Below are positions 1 to 8,363 of a stretch of 64,000 bases of DNA, one piece after another (position 1 is the stretch's first letter; the number at the start of each line of letters is the position of its first letter). The position numbers were made by a program, and so were the translations under genes. The DNA lies in the NCBI GenBank assembly GCA_910588865.1, contig CAJUSJ010000001.1:1-64000 (forward strand), given 5' to 3'. Under the pieces are notes generated by a model. The model searched no databases and was not told the DNA's origin. It saw only the letters and a list, made by a program, of their open reading frames with translations. This DNA comes from an uncultured Lachnospiraceae bacterium. GTDB taxonomy: Bacteria; Bacillota; Clostridia; Lachnospirales; Lachnospiraceae.

Positions 1-13
1 TTTTTTCTGACAT
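1..13 (-). CDS. Possible start of a gene leaving the window to the left
   Basis: An ATG at 11-13 on the minus strand begins M-S-E-K-K and runs off the window edge. A GAAAGGA ribosome-binding site lies at about 27-33, roughly 12 bases upstream. Only a few codons are visible, so no product can be named. Confidence 0.3.
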
Positions 14-65
14 ATATTTTATCATTCCTTTCGCTTCAATCATTACACAAACAAAATCACAGCTA

Positions 66-200
66 TCACTTCAAGTAACGTTTCCTTGGGGCTGGTTTTT
101 CATAGGCCGTACAGGATTTTTTCGCTTTGGTGACGATCTCCAGACGGACAGCGCCGCTGTGATTAAGGGCGTCCAGCGTTTTCAGCGCAGGCACAGTAAG
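66..200 (-). pseudogene. Transposase-like C-terminal remnant
   Basis: An open frame on the minus strand without a start codon reads about 43 residues including LTVPALKTLDAL, EIVTKAKKSCTAYEKPAPRK and a stop at 66-68. The lysine-rich VTKAK and TAYEKPAPRK patches resemble, from memory, the C-terminal half of IS4-type transposases, where this is followed by a GRGRPPKKG segment; here the frame stops just before it. I see no terminal inverted repeat. The call rests on recognition of a short stretch and could be wrong; a leftover of another gene is possible. Confidence 0.35.
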
Positions 201-230
201 GAAAAAAGCCCCTGCATTTCCGCAGAGGCC
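201..230 (-). terminator. Intrinsic terminator of the first Fic gene
   Basis: Read on the minus strand, CCTCTGC (222-228) pairs with GCAGGGG (208-214) around a short loop and is followed by six T residues. It lies 40 bases beyond the stop of the Fic gene at 270. Confidence 0.7.
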
Positions 231-269
231 TTCCAGCGTATCTTTCTGTTTGTTTCGTGTGTACCTGTA

Positions 270-1133
270 CTACTCTTTGCTTCCGGTACAATTTCTATTT
301 TCGTTCATACGCCTCAGGCGACTGCTGATATGCATGTCCCGATTCTGCATCTCGGCGCTTTCGTTTAAGAGCAGGTTTCGCAGGAAAATTTCCAAAAATT
401 CCGTGGTTTCATGGATTCCACGAGTCAAATCCGTGTAATTGGCGCAAACAAGTGCATTGCGGAAATACCACGCATGATCCGCAAAAATATCATTCGTTGG
501 CGCAAATCCCAGTGTCCTTAAGTACTTAATGAAAAATACCGCGGTCGTCCTGGTATTGCCCTCCTCAAAAACGTGGATCTGCCACAGCTGGGAAATAAAC
601 ACCGCAAGATGCCGGATGATCTCATTCATGTCCAGGCCCTGGTAACTGAACTCCTTTTCCCTGGAGAAGTCGTACTCAAGCGTAGCCTTCAGTTCCGAAG
701 CACTCCCGTATATGACGCTTGCCCCGTCCAGAATCCATTCCTTTTTTGTGATATTGTAATTCCTGATCTGTCCGGCATGTCCATAGATCCCCGTAAAAAG
801 CCTGCGATGGATGGAGAGGTATTCTGTTGGTACCAACGAAAAAGCGGTTTCCGACAACAGCCCAGCTATCCGTGCGGATACCTTGTCAGCTTCTTCCGTG
901 CGTCCGTCATCCATATGTTCCTGCCGTTCCGCGTAATATATGTCGATCCGCTCCTGAGCTTCCTGTATGGTGATCTCGCCTTCGATATTTTGAATGGCGG
1001 TCTCAGCCAGGTATGCCGATGTCTTGAGTCCATCTACTTCCTGCAGCCCAATCGCTGTGTGCCAGACATATCCTCTTCCGGCCTTGTCTGGAGCGATATC
1101 TTTGATGTATTCCTTAAATGGGTCATTACCCAT
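270..1133 (-). CDS. Fic/DOC family protein with built-in antitoxin-like helix
   Basis: Fic proteins usually transfer AMP or another nucleotide group from NTP to a hydroxyl side chain of a target protein. The 287-residue product has the Fic core motif as HVFEEGNTRTTAVF near residues 195-208 (canonical HPFx[D/E]GNGRxxR); the usual second Gly is Thr and the proline is Val, so activity may be altered. Near residues 44-60 an IEGE segment (AIQNIEGEITIQ) resembles the inhibitory helix of VbhA-type antitoxins, which blocks the ATP site through its Glu; the usual Ser/Thr four residues earlier is Ile. The start is set by an AGGGAGGGG site 5 bases upstream. It neighbours a second Fic gene and a HipA-like kinase. 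Family is sure; the target is unknown. Confidence 0.88.
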   Translation of the reverse strand: MGNDPFKEYIKDIAPDKAGRGYVWHTAIGLQEVDGLKTSAYLAETAIQNIEGEITIQEAQERIDIYYAERQEHMDDGRTEEADKVSARIAGLLSETAFSLVPTEYLSIHRRLFTGIYGHAGQIRNYNITKKEWILDGASVIYGSASELKATLEYDFSREKEFSYQGLDMNEIIRHLAVFISQLWQIHVFEEGNTRTTAVFFIKYLRTLGFAPTNDIFADHAWYFRNALVCANYTDLTRGIHETTEFLEIFLRNLLLNESAEMQNRDMHISSRLRRMNENRNCTGSKE

Positions 1134-1495
1134 ACGATCCCCTCCCTGTCATTTTGTCCTTCCCTTGCATGTATCCTTCCCATACCATGCTGGGGAGTTA
1201 TGTTTCTGTTCCTACAATCCCAACGGAAAAAGATATTTCCGGCATACGGATCGGACGGTTTCTTTTACCGCTTGAGATTTTTCTTCAAAAACGAGAATGT
1301 CCGCATAACAAGGACATTTTTTGTATGACGGAATTTTCATGCGAAATCGTATCAACGCGTACAAAACATCACACAAACCAGCGTCAGATCACCCATTACA
1401 AGCCTTTCTGATAAATTACTCTAAGGTGCCTCTGATAAAAAATCAAGAAAGCCATGTAACCCTATATCGCTGACAATTATTCCTCCCTCATATAA
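1134..1495. other. Gene-free stretch between two Fic genes
   Basis: These 362 bases hold no convincing gene on either strand. Reading frames of 90-250 codons that cross the segment on the plus strand run antisense through the Fic gene. The only structure seen is a hairpin at 1296-1322. Confidence 0.5.
1296..1322 (+). terminator. Hairpin followed by T-run
   Basis: AATGTCC (1296-1302) pairs with GGACATT (1312-1318), followed by six T residues on the plus strand. It has the form of a plus-strand terminator, but no plus-strand gene precedes it, so it may instead stop read-through or act as part of the Fic promoter region. Confidence 0.4.
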
Positions 1496-2389
1496 TTATT
1501 TTTCCAGCATCATCAAGTAATTGTCAAGCCTTGCATTCACATAACCCGCAAACAACTTTTCCATTACGCCAAGATCATGCTTTACATGGTATTCATCAAA
1601 CGCATTGTAATAAGAAATCCTGTCCGCGAATTTAATGTCAATTGGCGGATATCCAGCTTTCATCAATTCCAGATTTACAAGCAGCCTTCCAGTCCTGCCA
1701 TTTCCGTCAATAAAAGGATGAATTCCCTCGAATTCAATATGGAACCGCGCAAGCCGGGGAATGGTATGATCCGTATTATTCTTATAATCCTCCAACAACT
1801 GTTCCATTTTAGGCTGTATTAAATACGGCTGTGCTGGTTCATGTTTCGCGCCCATGATCTTGACCGGAACTCTTCTGTAAACACCTCGGTCTTCCCGTTT
1901 ATCTGCCAATACAAGATAATGGATCTGCTTGATGACGCTTTCCGATAAAGGCATCTGTTCTTTTACCAAATCACGCACAAAATCAAATGCTTCTTTATGC
2001 CCGACTGCCTCCATATGATCTTTTAACGGCTTCCTGTCAATCGTCAGACCACGCAAAACCATATCCGTCTCACGCAGGGTAAGTGTATTTCCTTCAATTG
2101 CGTTTGAATTATAGGTATACTCAATAATGAATTCCTCTGTCAGACGTTCCACTTCCCCCTCTGTCAGAGGACGTCTGGTATCCAGTTCACTTTTCTTCCT
2201 GTCTATAGCTGCTAGTAAACTTTCTTCTGCTTTAAACCGTCCATCCACTGGTTTTCTTGTATCTACCGGAATCATCCAACGGCGTCCTTTACGAATAACA
2301 CCTGAAACTTTCCCTTCCGCGCATAATATACGCACACGTCTATCTGAAATTCCCCATTTCTCCGCGGCTTGTTTTACTGTCATATACAT
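1496..2389 (-). CDS. Class II Fic protein with N-terminal DNA-binding domain
   Basis: The 297-residue protein begins with a MerR/excisionase-like helix-turn-helix (MTVKQAAEKWGISDRRVR, then a basic wing with RKGRRWMIP) at residues 1-50. It continues with the class II inhibitory motif SNAIEGN near residue 98 and the full Fic motif HPFIDGNGRTGR near residues 225-236. All catalytic positions (His, Asp, Gly-Asn-Gly, Arg) are present, so it is predicted to be an autoinhibited AMP-transferase able to bind DNA. Direct repeats at its promoter suggest autoregulation. This arrangement is common in Clostridia; the modified target is unknown. Start: GAGAGG site before ATG-TAT-ATG; the second ATG two codons later is also possible. 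Confidence 0.92.
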   Translation of the reverse strand: MYMTVKQAAEKWGISDRRVRILCAEGKVSGVIRKGRRWMIPVDTRKPVDGRFKAEESLLAAIDRKKSELDTRRPLTEGEVERLTEEFIIEYTYNSNAIEGNTLTLRETDMVLRGLTIDRKPLKDHMEAVGHKEAFDFVRDLVKEQMPLSESVIKQIHYLVLADKREDRGVYRRVPVKIMGAKHEPAQPYLIQPKMEQLLEDYKNNTDHTIPRLARFHIEFEGIHPFIDGNGRTGRLLVNLELMKAGYPPIDIKFADRISYYNAFDEYHVKHDLGVMEKLFAGYVNARLDNYLMMLEK

Positions 2390-2415
2390 AAAGAGCGCAC
2401 CTCTCTTTCCAAAAC

Positions 2416-2444
2416 ATTATACTCCACTTTCGGAATAATATCAA
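2416..2444 (-). promoter_or_regulatory. Promoter of the HTH-Fic gene
   Basis: On the minus strand TTGATA (2439-2444) and TATAAT (2416-2421) are separated by exactly 17 bases, 27 bases before the start codon at 2389. Confidence 0.75.
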
Positions 2445-2460
2445 TCTTATAGGAATAATA
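2431..2460. repeat. Direct repeat overlapping the Fic promoter (possible operator)
   Basis: CGGAATAATA (2431-2440) and AGGAATAATA (2451-2460) repeat with a period of 20 bases, two helical turns, across the -35 box. This is a plausible binding site for the HTH domain of the Fic protein itself. Confidence 0.45.
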
Positions 2461-2690
2461 TTCTCCGATATTCGGAACAAAAAACTTGACCGGTAAAGAA
2501 GAAGTGAAATAAGACTGGAGCAAATATGAAAAGTGAAAAAACGCTTATAAATCCAAGGGCCGCTCTCGCTACCTCAAAAAGCCAATCAGCGGTAACCGCT
2601 GTAAATACCGTCCCCCATGCCGCTGGAAAAAAGGACTGTCCTGAAACTGCTTTTCGGGAAGTTGCATAGTTAAACATTGCATTCCATCTA

Positions 2691-3533
2691 CTATCCCATA
2701 CATTTAAATTTTTCCATGGACCAACGTAAAGCATCATTTCCCTTATCACGCAAGCAAAGATCTGGTATGATCTCCTTGTATCTCGCCAGTTGGTATCTGA
2801 GCACTTGCAGACCCCTGGAATCATTTTCATTTTCCAGTTCCAGTTCCAGCCCATCATAATCAACAGCCAGGCCGATGCCCGCGTACCTCGCCTGTGCCTC
2901 AAGGCTTGACGCGAATGGTTGCCCATAAACCAGATCAATATTTTCTTCTAGTGTATCCTTATGGAATCTTTCCCAGTCGCTCAAGAGAGAATCCCCATTA
3001 TCAAAGATTGGCGCTGTGCCACATATTCCAGTTGCCGCGTCCACAATGATACCAAGGTTATTGAAGTGACGGTCTGTGTTTAGGATCAGCATGTCCAATG
3101 TCAGAATCTGTGACAGATACTCCGAACAATCCAAACCAGTATGATCAAAAACAAAATCAACCACATATCTGATTCTGTCTCCCGGATCCGCAATAACCCT
3201 TATGTCGTTATGAAGGTTCTCTCCGGTATACAATTCATACAACCTTTGGAAACTGATGAACGATTCATTTTCCTGTACGAAATTTTTCGATCTGCATCCA
3301 GGGCGTCCATTGATCATACACTGCTCATATTCTACAAAGTTCTTTATGTTTGAATGGCTGAGGAGCATTGACGCAAGGCGTTCGGCTAGACCTTCATATC
3401 CAACGTTATTGACCTTATACCAGTATCCAGCCTCATAGTATTTTGGCTGCGTGCCTTTGGAACTCCCCTGCACCATTACCAGCGCGGCAGGAGACAACCG
3501 GCAGTCTCTCATCTTACTTTTATATCCTCCCAT
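2691..3533 (-). CDS. HipA-like protein kinase
   Basis: The product of about 280 residues is a HipA/CtkA-type Ser/Thr kinase lacking the N-terminal HipA domain 1. The catalytic loop reads LNTDRHFNNLG (Asp and Asn of HRD-type loop) and the metal-binding motif is IFDNGDSLL; a KYYEAGYWYK segment lies near the N-terminus. Such kinases phosphorylate a translation factor or tRNA synthetase and are normally held by a DNA-binding or small partner. The gene starts inside the end of the partner gene (stop 3509): ATG at 3533 has a GGAG site 10 bases upstream, and a second ATG at 3512 overlaps the partner stop as ATGA, so either may be used. A similar kinase lies at 58657-59574 with the reverse gene order. 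Confidence 0.8.
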   Translation of the reverse strand: MGGYKSKMRDCRLSPAALVMVQGSSKGTQPKYYEAGYWYKVNNVGYEGLAERLASMLLSHSNIKNFVEYEQCMINGRPGCRSKNFVQENESFISFQRLYELYTGENLHNDIRVIADPGDRIRYVVDFVFDHTGLDCSEYLSQILTLDMLILNTDRHFNNLGIIVDAATGICGTAPIFDNGDSLLSDWERFHKDTLEENIDLVYGQPFASSLEAQARYAGIGLAVDYDGLELELENENDSRGLQVLRYQLARYKEIIPDLCLRDKGNDALRWSMEKFKCMG

Positions 3534-3855
3534 CTTAGATCTTCTCCAGGAAATTTTATCCAGAACATATCCTCATACGTAACTCCATGTGTTATCCGCA
3601 TCCACTTCCAAGGGTTATTACTCTTAAGCCCGGCCTGATCTAAAATTTCCTGTAGATCCGCCCGGCCATCTTCGTAGCAACGGCTTTTTAAAAAATCATA
3701 TATACGTTCCAGATCCAGTTTGCTCCCACTTAACGGTTGCTTTAAGGAGTCTGGTATCAACTTCCTTATTTCTACTTTTTTTTGTCATTAGAGATCAAAA
3801 CTTCGGCAGCTGCTTCATTTTGGTACATGATCGTAAAAATTATATTATCCTCCAT
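3509..3855 (-). pseudogene. Kinase partner gene with apparent frameshift at an A8 tract
   Basis: A strong site (GGGAGGGG) precedes an ATG at 3853-3855; 27 codons follow (MEDNIIFTIMYQ...) and end in TAG right after a run of eight A residues (3776-3783). One additional A would join this frame to the 83-codon frame at 3509-3760, giving a protein of about 115 residues. Its C-terminal half (EIRKLIPDSL ... LQEILDQAGL ... WMRITHGV) matches the partner of the second kinase at 58254-58664 (YIRTYIPAFV ... LYEELEKLGL ... YMCRTHGL). Without frameshifting only a TTG at 3760 could start the second part, and I see no ribosome site there. It may be a true mutation, a phase-variable tract, programmed slippage, or a base-calling error. 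Confidence 0.6.
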
Positions 3856-3928
3856 GAGTCCCCTCCCAAACCATCCGAAAATTAACGTTCGTCACTACAC
3901 AAGCGTATCAGGCTTTCCTAATGCAATC

Positions 3929-3957
3929 ATTATATCGGACTCTCCCATGAAAAACAA
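3929..3957 (-). promoter_or_regulatory. Promoter of the partner-kinase operon
   Basis: TTGTTT (3952-3957) and TATAAT (3929-3934) on the minus strand are 17 bases apart, about 75 bases before the ATG at 3855. The rest of 3856-4110 shows no supported gene. Confidence 0.7.
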
Positions 3958-4110
3958 TATATTTTTTACTGCATAATGGACATCAATGGCGTGCCTTGCG
4001 ATCCTGCCTGTAAAAGGCGGGCGTTATGCTATGAGAAGAAAAGTGATCTATGTTCTTTCTCTGTTAGCGGTCGCCTTCGCGTGCTATTATTGTTTTAACA
4101 TTTCCAATTA

Positions 4111-5793
4111 TCAGCCAATAAGAACCTTCTTACCTTCAAATCCAAAACCATATTCTCGAATCCGCTCTTCACTAATTCCTTCTGCCATCAAAGCTGATCT
4201 ATAATTCTTATCTTCGATCTGCTTTAATGCCGCTTTCACGGTATCCCCCAGACTCTTTTCGTCATCCGGGTCATAGACCTTGAATTCCAGAATAATAGCA
4301 TCGTCCTCCTTGTTCCGGGGCTTTAACATCACATCATATCTCCCAAACCCGCTTTCCCGATTAGAAGTAATCACATATCGGTCAGCCAGTTCCACCATAA
4401 GCCCTAATACGAATCCATGGTAGAATCGTTCCGGCTCCGACCCTGACGGACGGTTTCCCGTATCAAAATAGCTGAATGTGGTCAAGGCGATTCGGTTCAT
4501 ATAAGCATTCATTTCTTTCCTATTGCCCTGTAGTAATGCCTTGATAAATCCATTATATTCCTTTATGGACTGCCCAAACCAGCCCCGTATCATCTTTTCA
4601 AAGGTAACGCGGACTTCCTTATTGGTTAAACTCAGTTCATATTCCTCTATCCCAAATTCTTCATTGAACCGATAGTTGTCCGCCTTAAGATATCCGCCCG
4701 CGAGAAACAGACTCCACACAGCGCTCTCACTATGCTCCAACTGACTGAAAATGATCTGCTCATCAATGGTTGTACAGAGTTTCCGGCCTTTCAAAAGTTC
4801 CTCCATGGTTTCTTTTACTGTCGGACTGCCCTCCCGGAGCAGCTTTTCCACTAAGCTGTTGCTGCTGGTATTCGCCCAATAGCTGGATAATTTTCGCGTT
4901 TTAAGATAATTGATGATTGACCAGGGATTATAAATATCCCTTTCCCTGCCAAAAACAAAGCCATCATACCAGGCTTTCACCGACTCTTTTTGAGCAGACA
5001 AGCCATATTCTTCCAGGGCGTTCCATACCTCCTGCTGTGTAAATCCAAAGCAGTCCTCATAAGCGTTGGCTGTTGTTGTTATTACCGTCAGATTATTCAG
5101 ATCTGAAAAGACAGATTCTCTACTGATCCTTGTAATTCCAGTCATGACTGCCCGAAAAAGATATGGATTCGTTTTAAAGGTTGAGTTAAAAAGACTTCGG
5201 ATAAAAGCTGCCATTTCATCCCAATATCCGTTCACATAAGCTTCCTGCATGGGTGTATCATATTCATCCAGGAGAATGATGACCTTCTTTCCATAATAAC
5301 GGGAAAGATAAAGGGACAGCATCTTTAAGGACAGAGTAATCATACTGTTTCCTGGTTCAGCAGAGATCTTACGAAAATCTTCCTTTTCCTCTTCTCCCAG
5401 AACATCACCATCCAGCAAAAACCGATACTTTCCAAAAATCATTTTTATAATCTGGCAGATTTTTTCTCTTGCCGCAGGGAAAGACACCTCTTTCACATCA
5501 GCAAAACTAAGAGCGATCACCGGATAAGTCCCCTGAAGCTCCTGGTACTTTTTATCATTCCATATAGAGAGACCTTCAAATATCTTCCCTTGCCCTTTAT
5601 ATTCTACAGAGAAAAAACGCTCCAGCATACTCATATTCAAGGTCTTGCCAAAACGGCGGGGACGGGCAATCAATGTAACCACATCCTGATTTTCCCACCA
5701 TTCTCGAATGAACTCTGTCTTGTCCACATAAAAACAGCCGCTTGCGATCAGATCGGTAAAATCCTGATGTCCAATACCGATTATTCTTGCCAT
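4111..5793 (-). CDS. AAA-ATPase with C-terminal PD-(D/E)XK nuclease-like domain
   Basis: This 560-residue protein belongs to the large Clostridia/Bacteroides family with an AAA-ATPase-like domain followed by a DUF1703-type PD-(D/E)XK domain. The N-terminus has the family's YVDKTEFI motif, the P-loop as RPRRFGKTLNMSM near residues 44-56, and Walker B as IILLDEYDTPM near 172-182. The nuclease core is visible as GRYDVML then AIILEFKV near residues 485-513 (D, E-x-K). Length is typical, so it seems intact. Members are often multicopy and poorly understood; roles in mobile-element biology or conflict have been proposed. The start codon follows an AAGGGGGC site. A related ATPase that has lost its nuclease part is at 30349-31671. 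Confidence 0.85.
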   Translation of the reverse strand: MARIIGIGHQDFTDLIASGCFYVDKTEFIREWWENQDVVTLIARPRRFGKTLNMSMLERFFSVEYKGQGKIFEGLSIWNDKKYQELQGTYPVIALSFADVKEVSFPAAREKICQIIKMIFGKYRFLLDGDVLGEEEKEDFRKISAEPGNSMITLSLKMLSLYLSRYYGKKVIILLDEYDTPMQEAYVNGYWDEMAAFIRSLFNSTFKTNPYLFRAVMTGITRISRESVFSDLNNLTVITTTANAYEDCFGFTQQEVWNALEEYGLSAQKESVKAWYDGFVFGRERDIYNPWSIINYLKTRKLSSYWANTSSNSLVEKLLREGSPTVKETMEELLKGRKLCTTIDEQIIFSQLEHSESAVWSLFLAGGYLKADNYRFNEEFGIEEYELSLTNKEVRVTFEKMIRGWFGQSIKEYNGFIKALLQGNRKEMNAYMNRIALTTFSYFDTGNRPSGSEPERFYHGFVLGLMVELADRYVITSNRESGFGRYDVMLKPRNKEDDAIILEFKVYDPDDEKSLGDTVKAALKQIEDKNYRSALMAEGISEERIREYGFGFEGKKVLIG

Positions 5794-5852
5794 ATTTGTT
5801 TATGCCCCCTTCCTTCTATACATAGTATAACAAGTTTTCCAAGGCGATACAA

Positions 5853-5969
5853 TCAAAATGGATACGAAAAAAGCGAGTAGCACATCAAAAGGTGTGCATA
5901 CCCGCTTCTCCAGGTCTGTTTCGTATTGCCCTTTGGACGGGGGCTTCCGTTCAATACCAAAATGCGCAT
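5853..5969 (-). pseudogene. Truncated NADPH-dependent FMN reductase (N-terminal 38 codons)
   Basis: After a GGAGG site at 5978-5982 an ATG at 5967-5969 opens a frame reading MRILVLNGSPRPKGNTKQ, the hallmark flavin-phosphate-binding N-terminus of flavodoxin-fold FMN/quinone reductases (usually about 180-200 residues). After residue 18 similarity ends and a stop follows at 5853-5855. So only the 5' end of the gene survives. It lies downstream of the alcohol dehydrogenase gene; the deletion is next to the AAA-ATPase/nuclease gene, whose arrival may have removed the rest. Confidence 0.65.
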
Positions 5970-6024
5970 AATGATTACCTCCATATTGTATACTTATTTC
6001 CTGCCAACACCAGAATGTCTCATT

Positions 6025-6058
6025 AAAAGCGGGATGCCCTGGCATACGGCATCCCGCT
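6025..6058 (-). terminator. Terminator after the alcohol dehydrogenase gene
   Basis: GCGGGATGCC and GGCATCCCGC form a perfect 10-bp stem; on the minus strand it is followed by TTTT. It lies about 70 bases after the dehydrogenase stop codon and ahead of the broken flavin reductase. Confidence 0.75.
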
Positions 6059-6125
6059 ACAGTATGATAACATTTTGTTCCGCGCGCCTTTAGATTCCCA
6101 GCTTTGGTCTGTTATACGGAATTTT

Positions 6126-7292
6126 TTATAAGCTGTTCCTTAAAATTTCCCTGATTTCATCCTTATCCGGCACCTTATAGCCGCCATCCATGATAAGTGT
6201 GCTTTCAACAATTCCCGGAAGCATCTCCTCTGTCACCCCAATCTCTTTCAGATGCGTCGTCAGGCCCAGCTCCTCCATATAAGCCTCCATTTTCTTCAGG
6301 CCCTCCGCCGCGATCTCTTCATCGCTTTTCCCTTCCGGATCCACATCCCATACGTTCACGGCAAATCTCTTAAACTTTGCCAGACCAAACGGGCAGATAA
6401 AACGATAGTATGCCATAGATACCGCCGCAAGAGTCATGCCATGGGTTGCGTCCGTATGTGCCGCGACCGCCTGCCCCAGCATATGCACCATCCAGTCTGT
6501 AGATTTTCCCTTCGCCACCAGGGTATTTAGCGCCCATGTCGCGATCCACATGATGTTGCTCCTTGCTTCGTAATCTGTAGGATTCTTTACAGCAATCCTG
6601 CTGGAATGGATCAAAGACCGCAGCAGGCCTTCCATCAGATAATCAGAGGTATTGTCATCCTCCCCGGAGAAATACTGCTCCGTAATATGGTTCATGATGT
6701 CATAGATCCCCGCAACCATCTGATACCGGGGCAGCGTGTAGGTATATACCGGATTTAAGATAGAAAATTTTGGAAATGCCTTCTCGTCAAATACATGGCC
6801 AATCTTCAATTTCTGCTCATGATTCGTAATGACCGCGCCGCCGTTCATTTCAGAGCCGGTGCCGACCATTGTCAGGACACATCCCACCGGGATGATCTCA
6901 TTGTCCACGTCTTTCATTTGAAGATAATATTTTTCCCAGGGATCTTCCGCGCAGTATGCGGATACGGAAACCGCTTTCGCGTAGTCGCAGACAGAGCCGC
7001 CCCCAACCGCGAGGATCAGGTCTACCTTACCCTCCCTGGCAATCTTGCAGCCCTCATACAGTTTCTGTACCGTTGGATTCGGCATGACGCCCGCGTCTTC
7101 AAACACATTTTTTCCGTTTGCGTTCAAAATCTCCATGACCTTATCATAGATGCCATTCTTTTTGATTGACCCGCCGCCATACACAAGCTGTACATTCTGT
7201 CCATACTTAGGCAGCTCCTCATTCAGGCCGGCAAGGGAATCCTCGCCAAAATAAAGTTTCGTCGGGTTGCAATACATAAAATTTCCTAACAT
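6126..7292 (-). CDS. Iron-containing alcohol dehydrogenase (butanol dehydrogenase type)
   Basis: The 388-residue cytoplasmic enzyme belongs to the group III metal-dependent alcohol dehydrogenases (BdhA/YqhD branch) that reduce aldehydes with NAD(P)H. Visible are the cofactor-binding GGGSVCDYAKA motif near residues 95-105 and the iron ligands Asp and His in GIYDIMNHITEQ near 195-206, plus two further His in WMVHMLGQAVAAHTDATHG near 260-278. Length is normal. An AGGAGGAAG site precedes the ATG. The gene follows an alpha/beta hydrolase gene on the same strand after 33 bases, which suggests one transcript ended by the hairpin at 6025-6058. Substrate and cofactor preference are not fixed by sequence. 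Confidence 0.92.
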   Translation of the reverse strand: MLGNFMYCNPTKLYFGEDSLAGLNEELPKYGQNVQLVYGGGSIKKNGIYDKVMEILNANGKNVFEDAGVMPNPTVQKLYEGCKIAREGKVDLILAVGGGSVCDYAKAVSVSAYCAEDPWEKYYLQMKDVDNEIIPVGCVLTMVGTGSEMNGGAVITNHEQKLKIGHVFDEKAFPKFSILNPVYTYTLPRYQMVAGIYDIMNHITEQYFSGEDDNTSDYLMEGLLRSLIHSSRIAVKNPTDYEARSNIMWIATWALNTLVAKGKSTDWMVHMLGQAVAAHTDATHGMTLAAVSMAYYRFICPFGLAKFKRFAVNVWDVDPEGKSDEEIAAEGLKKMEAYMEELGLTTHLKEIGVTEEMLPGIVESTLIMDGGYKVPDKDEIREILRNSL

Positions 7293-7325
7293 AGTCTTCC
7301 TCCTCGTATTCTAAGTTTATAGATG

Positions 7326-8327
7326 TCATCTCATATTTTCCGAAAAAAACTGTTCCAGCTTATCAAAAGGAATCGCGTCCTTTCCGCCGCCGTCATACAG
7401 ATCCGTATGGACCGCGTCGGGAATGATCAGCAGTTCCTTGTTGTCTGTATGGGGATTATCCTTTACCATCGCGGCATAGGCATCACGGCTGAAATAGCAG
7501 GAATGGGCCTTTTCTCCATGCATGATCAGGACAGCGCCGCGGATTTCATTGCTGTACTTTAAGATAGGCTGGTTCATAAAGGACATACATCCGATCACAT
7601 TCCAGCCGCCGTTGGAATTTAAGGAACGCTTATGATAGCCGCGTTCTGTTTTATAATAGTTGTGATAATCTGCCACATAGAAAGGCGCATTCTCTGGAAG
7701 CGGATCGACTACTCCGCCGCCCAGCGCATAGCTGCCGTTTTTATAATCAATCATCCTCTGGGCGTTCATGGCTTCTTTCTTCGCGTACCGCGCGTCGGCA
7801 GAGTCCTCGGCATCAAAATATCCGTTGGCATTGACACGGGACATATCATACATGGTGGAGGCAACCGTCGCCTTAATGCGGGTATCCAATGCCGCCACAT
7901 TGAGGGCCAGGCCTCCCCATCCGCAGATGCCGATAATGCCGATACGGTCAGGGTCAATATTTTCCTGTGCGGAAAGGAAATCTACCGCTGCCTGGAAATC
8001 CTCTGTATTGATATCCGGAGAAGCCATATAACGGGGCGCGCCGCCGCTTTCACCAGTAAAAGAAGGATCAAATGCCATAGTGATGAAACCACGTTCCGCC
8101 ATCGTCCGCGCATACAGTCCAGCCGCCTGCTCCTTCACCGCGCCAAAGGGCCCGCATACCGCGATCGCGGCCAGTTTCCCCTTGGCCTCTTTCGGCTCAT
8201 AAAGGTCTGCCGCCAGTGTGATCCCATAGCGATTCGTAAATGTCACCTTGCGGTGGTCCACCTTCTCACTTTTCGGGAACGTCTTATCCCATTCCTTGGT
8301 CAGTTCCAGTTTTACAGTATTTTCCAT
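7326..8327 (-). CDS. Alpha/beta hydrolase, dienelactone hydrolase-like
   Basis: The 333-residue protein has the alpha/beta hydrolase fold: an oxyanion-side CGPFGAVKEQ segment, an AFDPSFTGESGG loop, a nucleophile elbow near residue 135 and a terminal His in DAVHTDLYDGG. The elbow reads GICGWGG, so the nucleophile would be Cys rather than Ser, as in dienelactone hydrolases. These proteins typically cleave esters or related bonds of small molecules; the substrate is unknown. No signal peptide is seen. It is the first gene of a likely two-gene unit with the alcohol dehydrogenase. A small unstarted frame and a LysR gene lie upstream. Confidence 0.85.
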   Translation of the reverse strand: MENTVKLELTKEWDKTFPKSEKVDHRKVTFTNRYGITLAADLYEPKEAKGKLAAIAVCGPFGAVKEQAAGLYARTMAERGFITMAFDPSFTGESGGAPRYMASPDINTEDFQAAVDFLSAQENIDPDRIGIIGICGWGGLALNVAALDTRIKATVASTMYDMSRVNANGYFDAEDSADARYAKKEAMNAQRMIDYKNGSYALGGGVVDPLPENAPFYVADYHNYYKTERGYHKRSLNSNGGWNVIGCMSFMNQPILKYSNEIRGAVLIMHGEKAHSCYFSRDAYAAMVKDNPHTDNKELLIIPDAVHTDLYDGGGKDAIPFDKLEQFFSENMR

Positions 8328-8363
8328 TTTATAATGCCTCTCTTTCTTTTCATCATTTTTTAG

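Noticed and set aside
573..1328. Plus-strand reading frame of about 250 codons
   Set aside because: It runs antisense through the complete Fic gene, has no family resemblance and no ribosome site.
2526..2669. Plus-strand 47-codon frame (MKSEKTLINPRAAL...) with a weak GGAG site
   Set aside because: No recognisable similarity and no promoter; composition is not distinctive. Could be real but cannot be supported.
2447..2938. Minus-strand frame of about 160 codons at the end of kinase 1
   Set aside because: It overlaps the kinase gene in another frame and shows no domain; the kinase frame has the conserved catalytic motifs.
3986..4204. Plus-strand 72-codon frame with a hydrophobic helix (MRRKVIYVLSLLAVAF...)
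   Set aside because: The second half is antisense to the ATPase/nuclease gene, and the first part lacks homology I can recognise; perhaps a scrap of a membrane protein gene.
5800..6045. Minus-strand 81-codon frame
   Set aside because: It covers the terminator hairpin and is out of frame with the flavin reductase N-terminus, which has the ribosome site and family motif.
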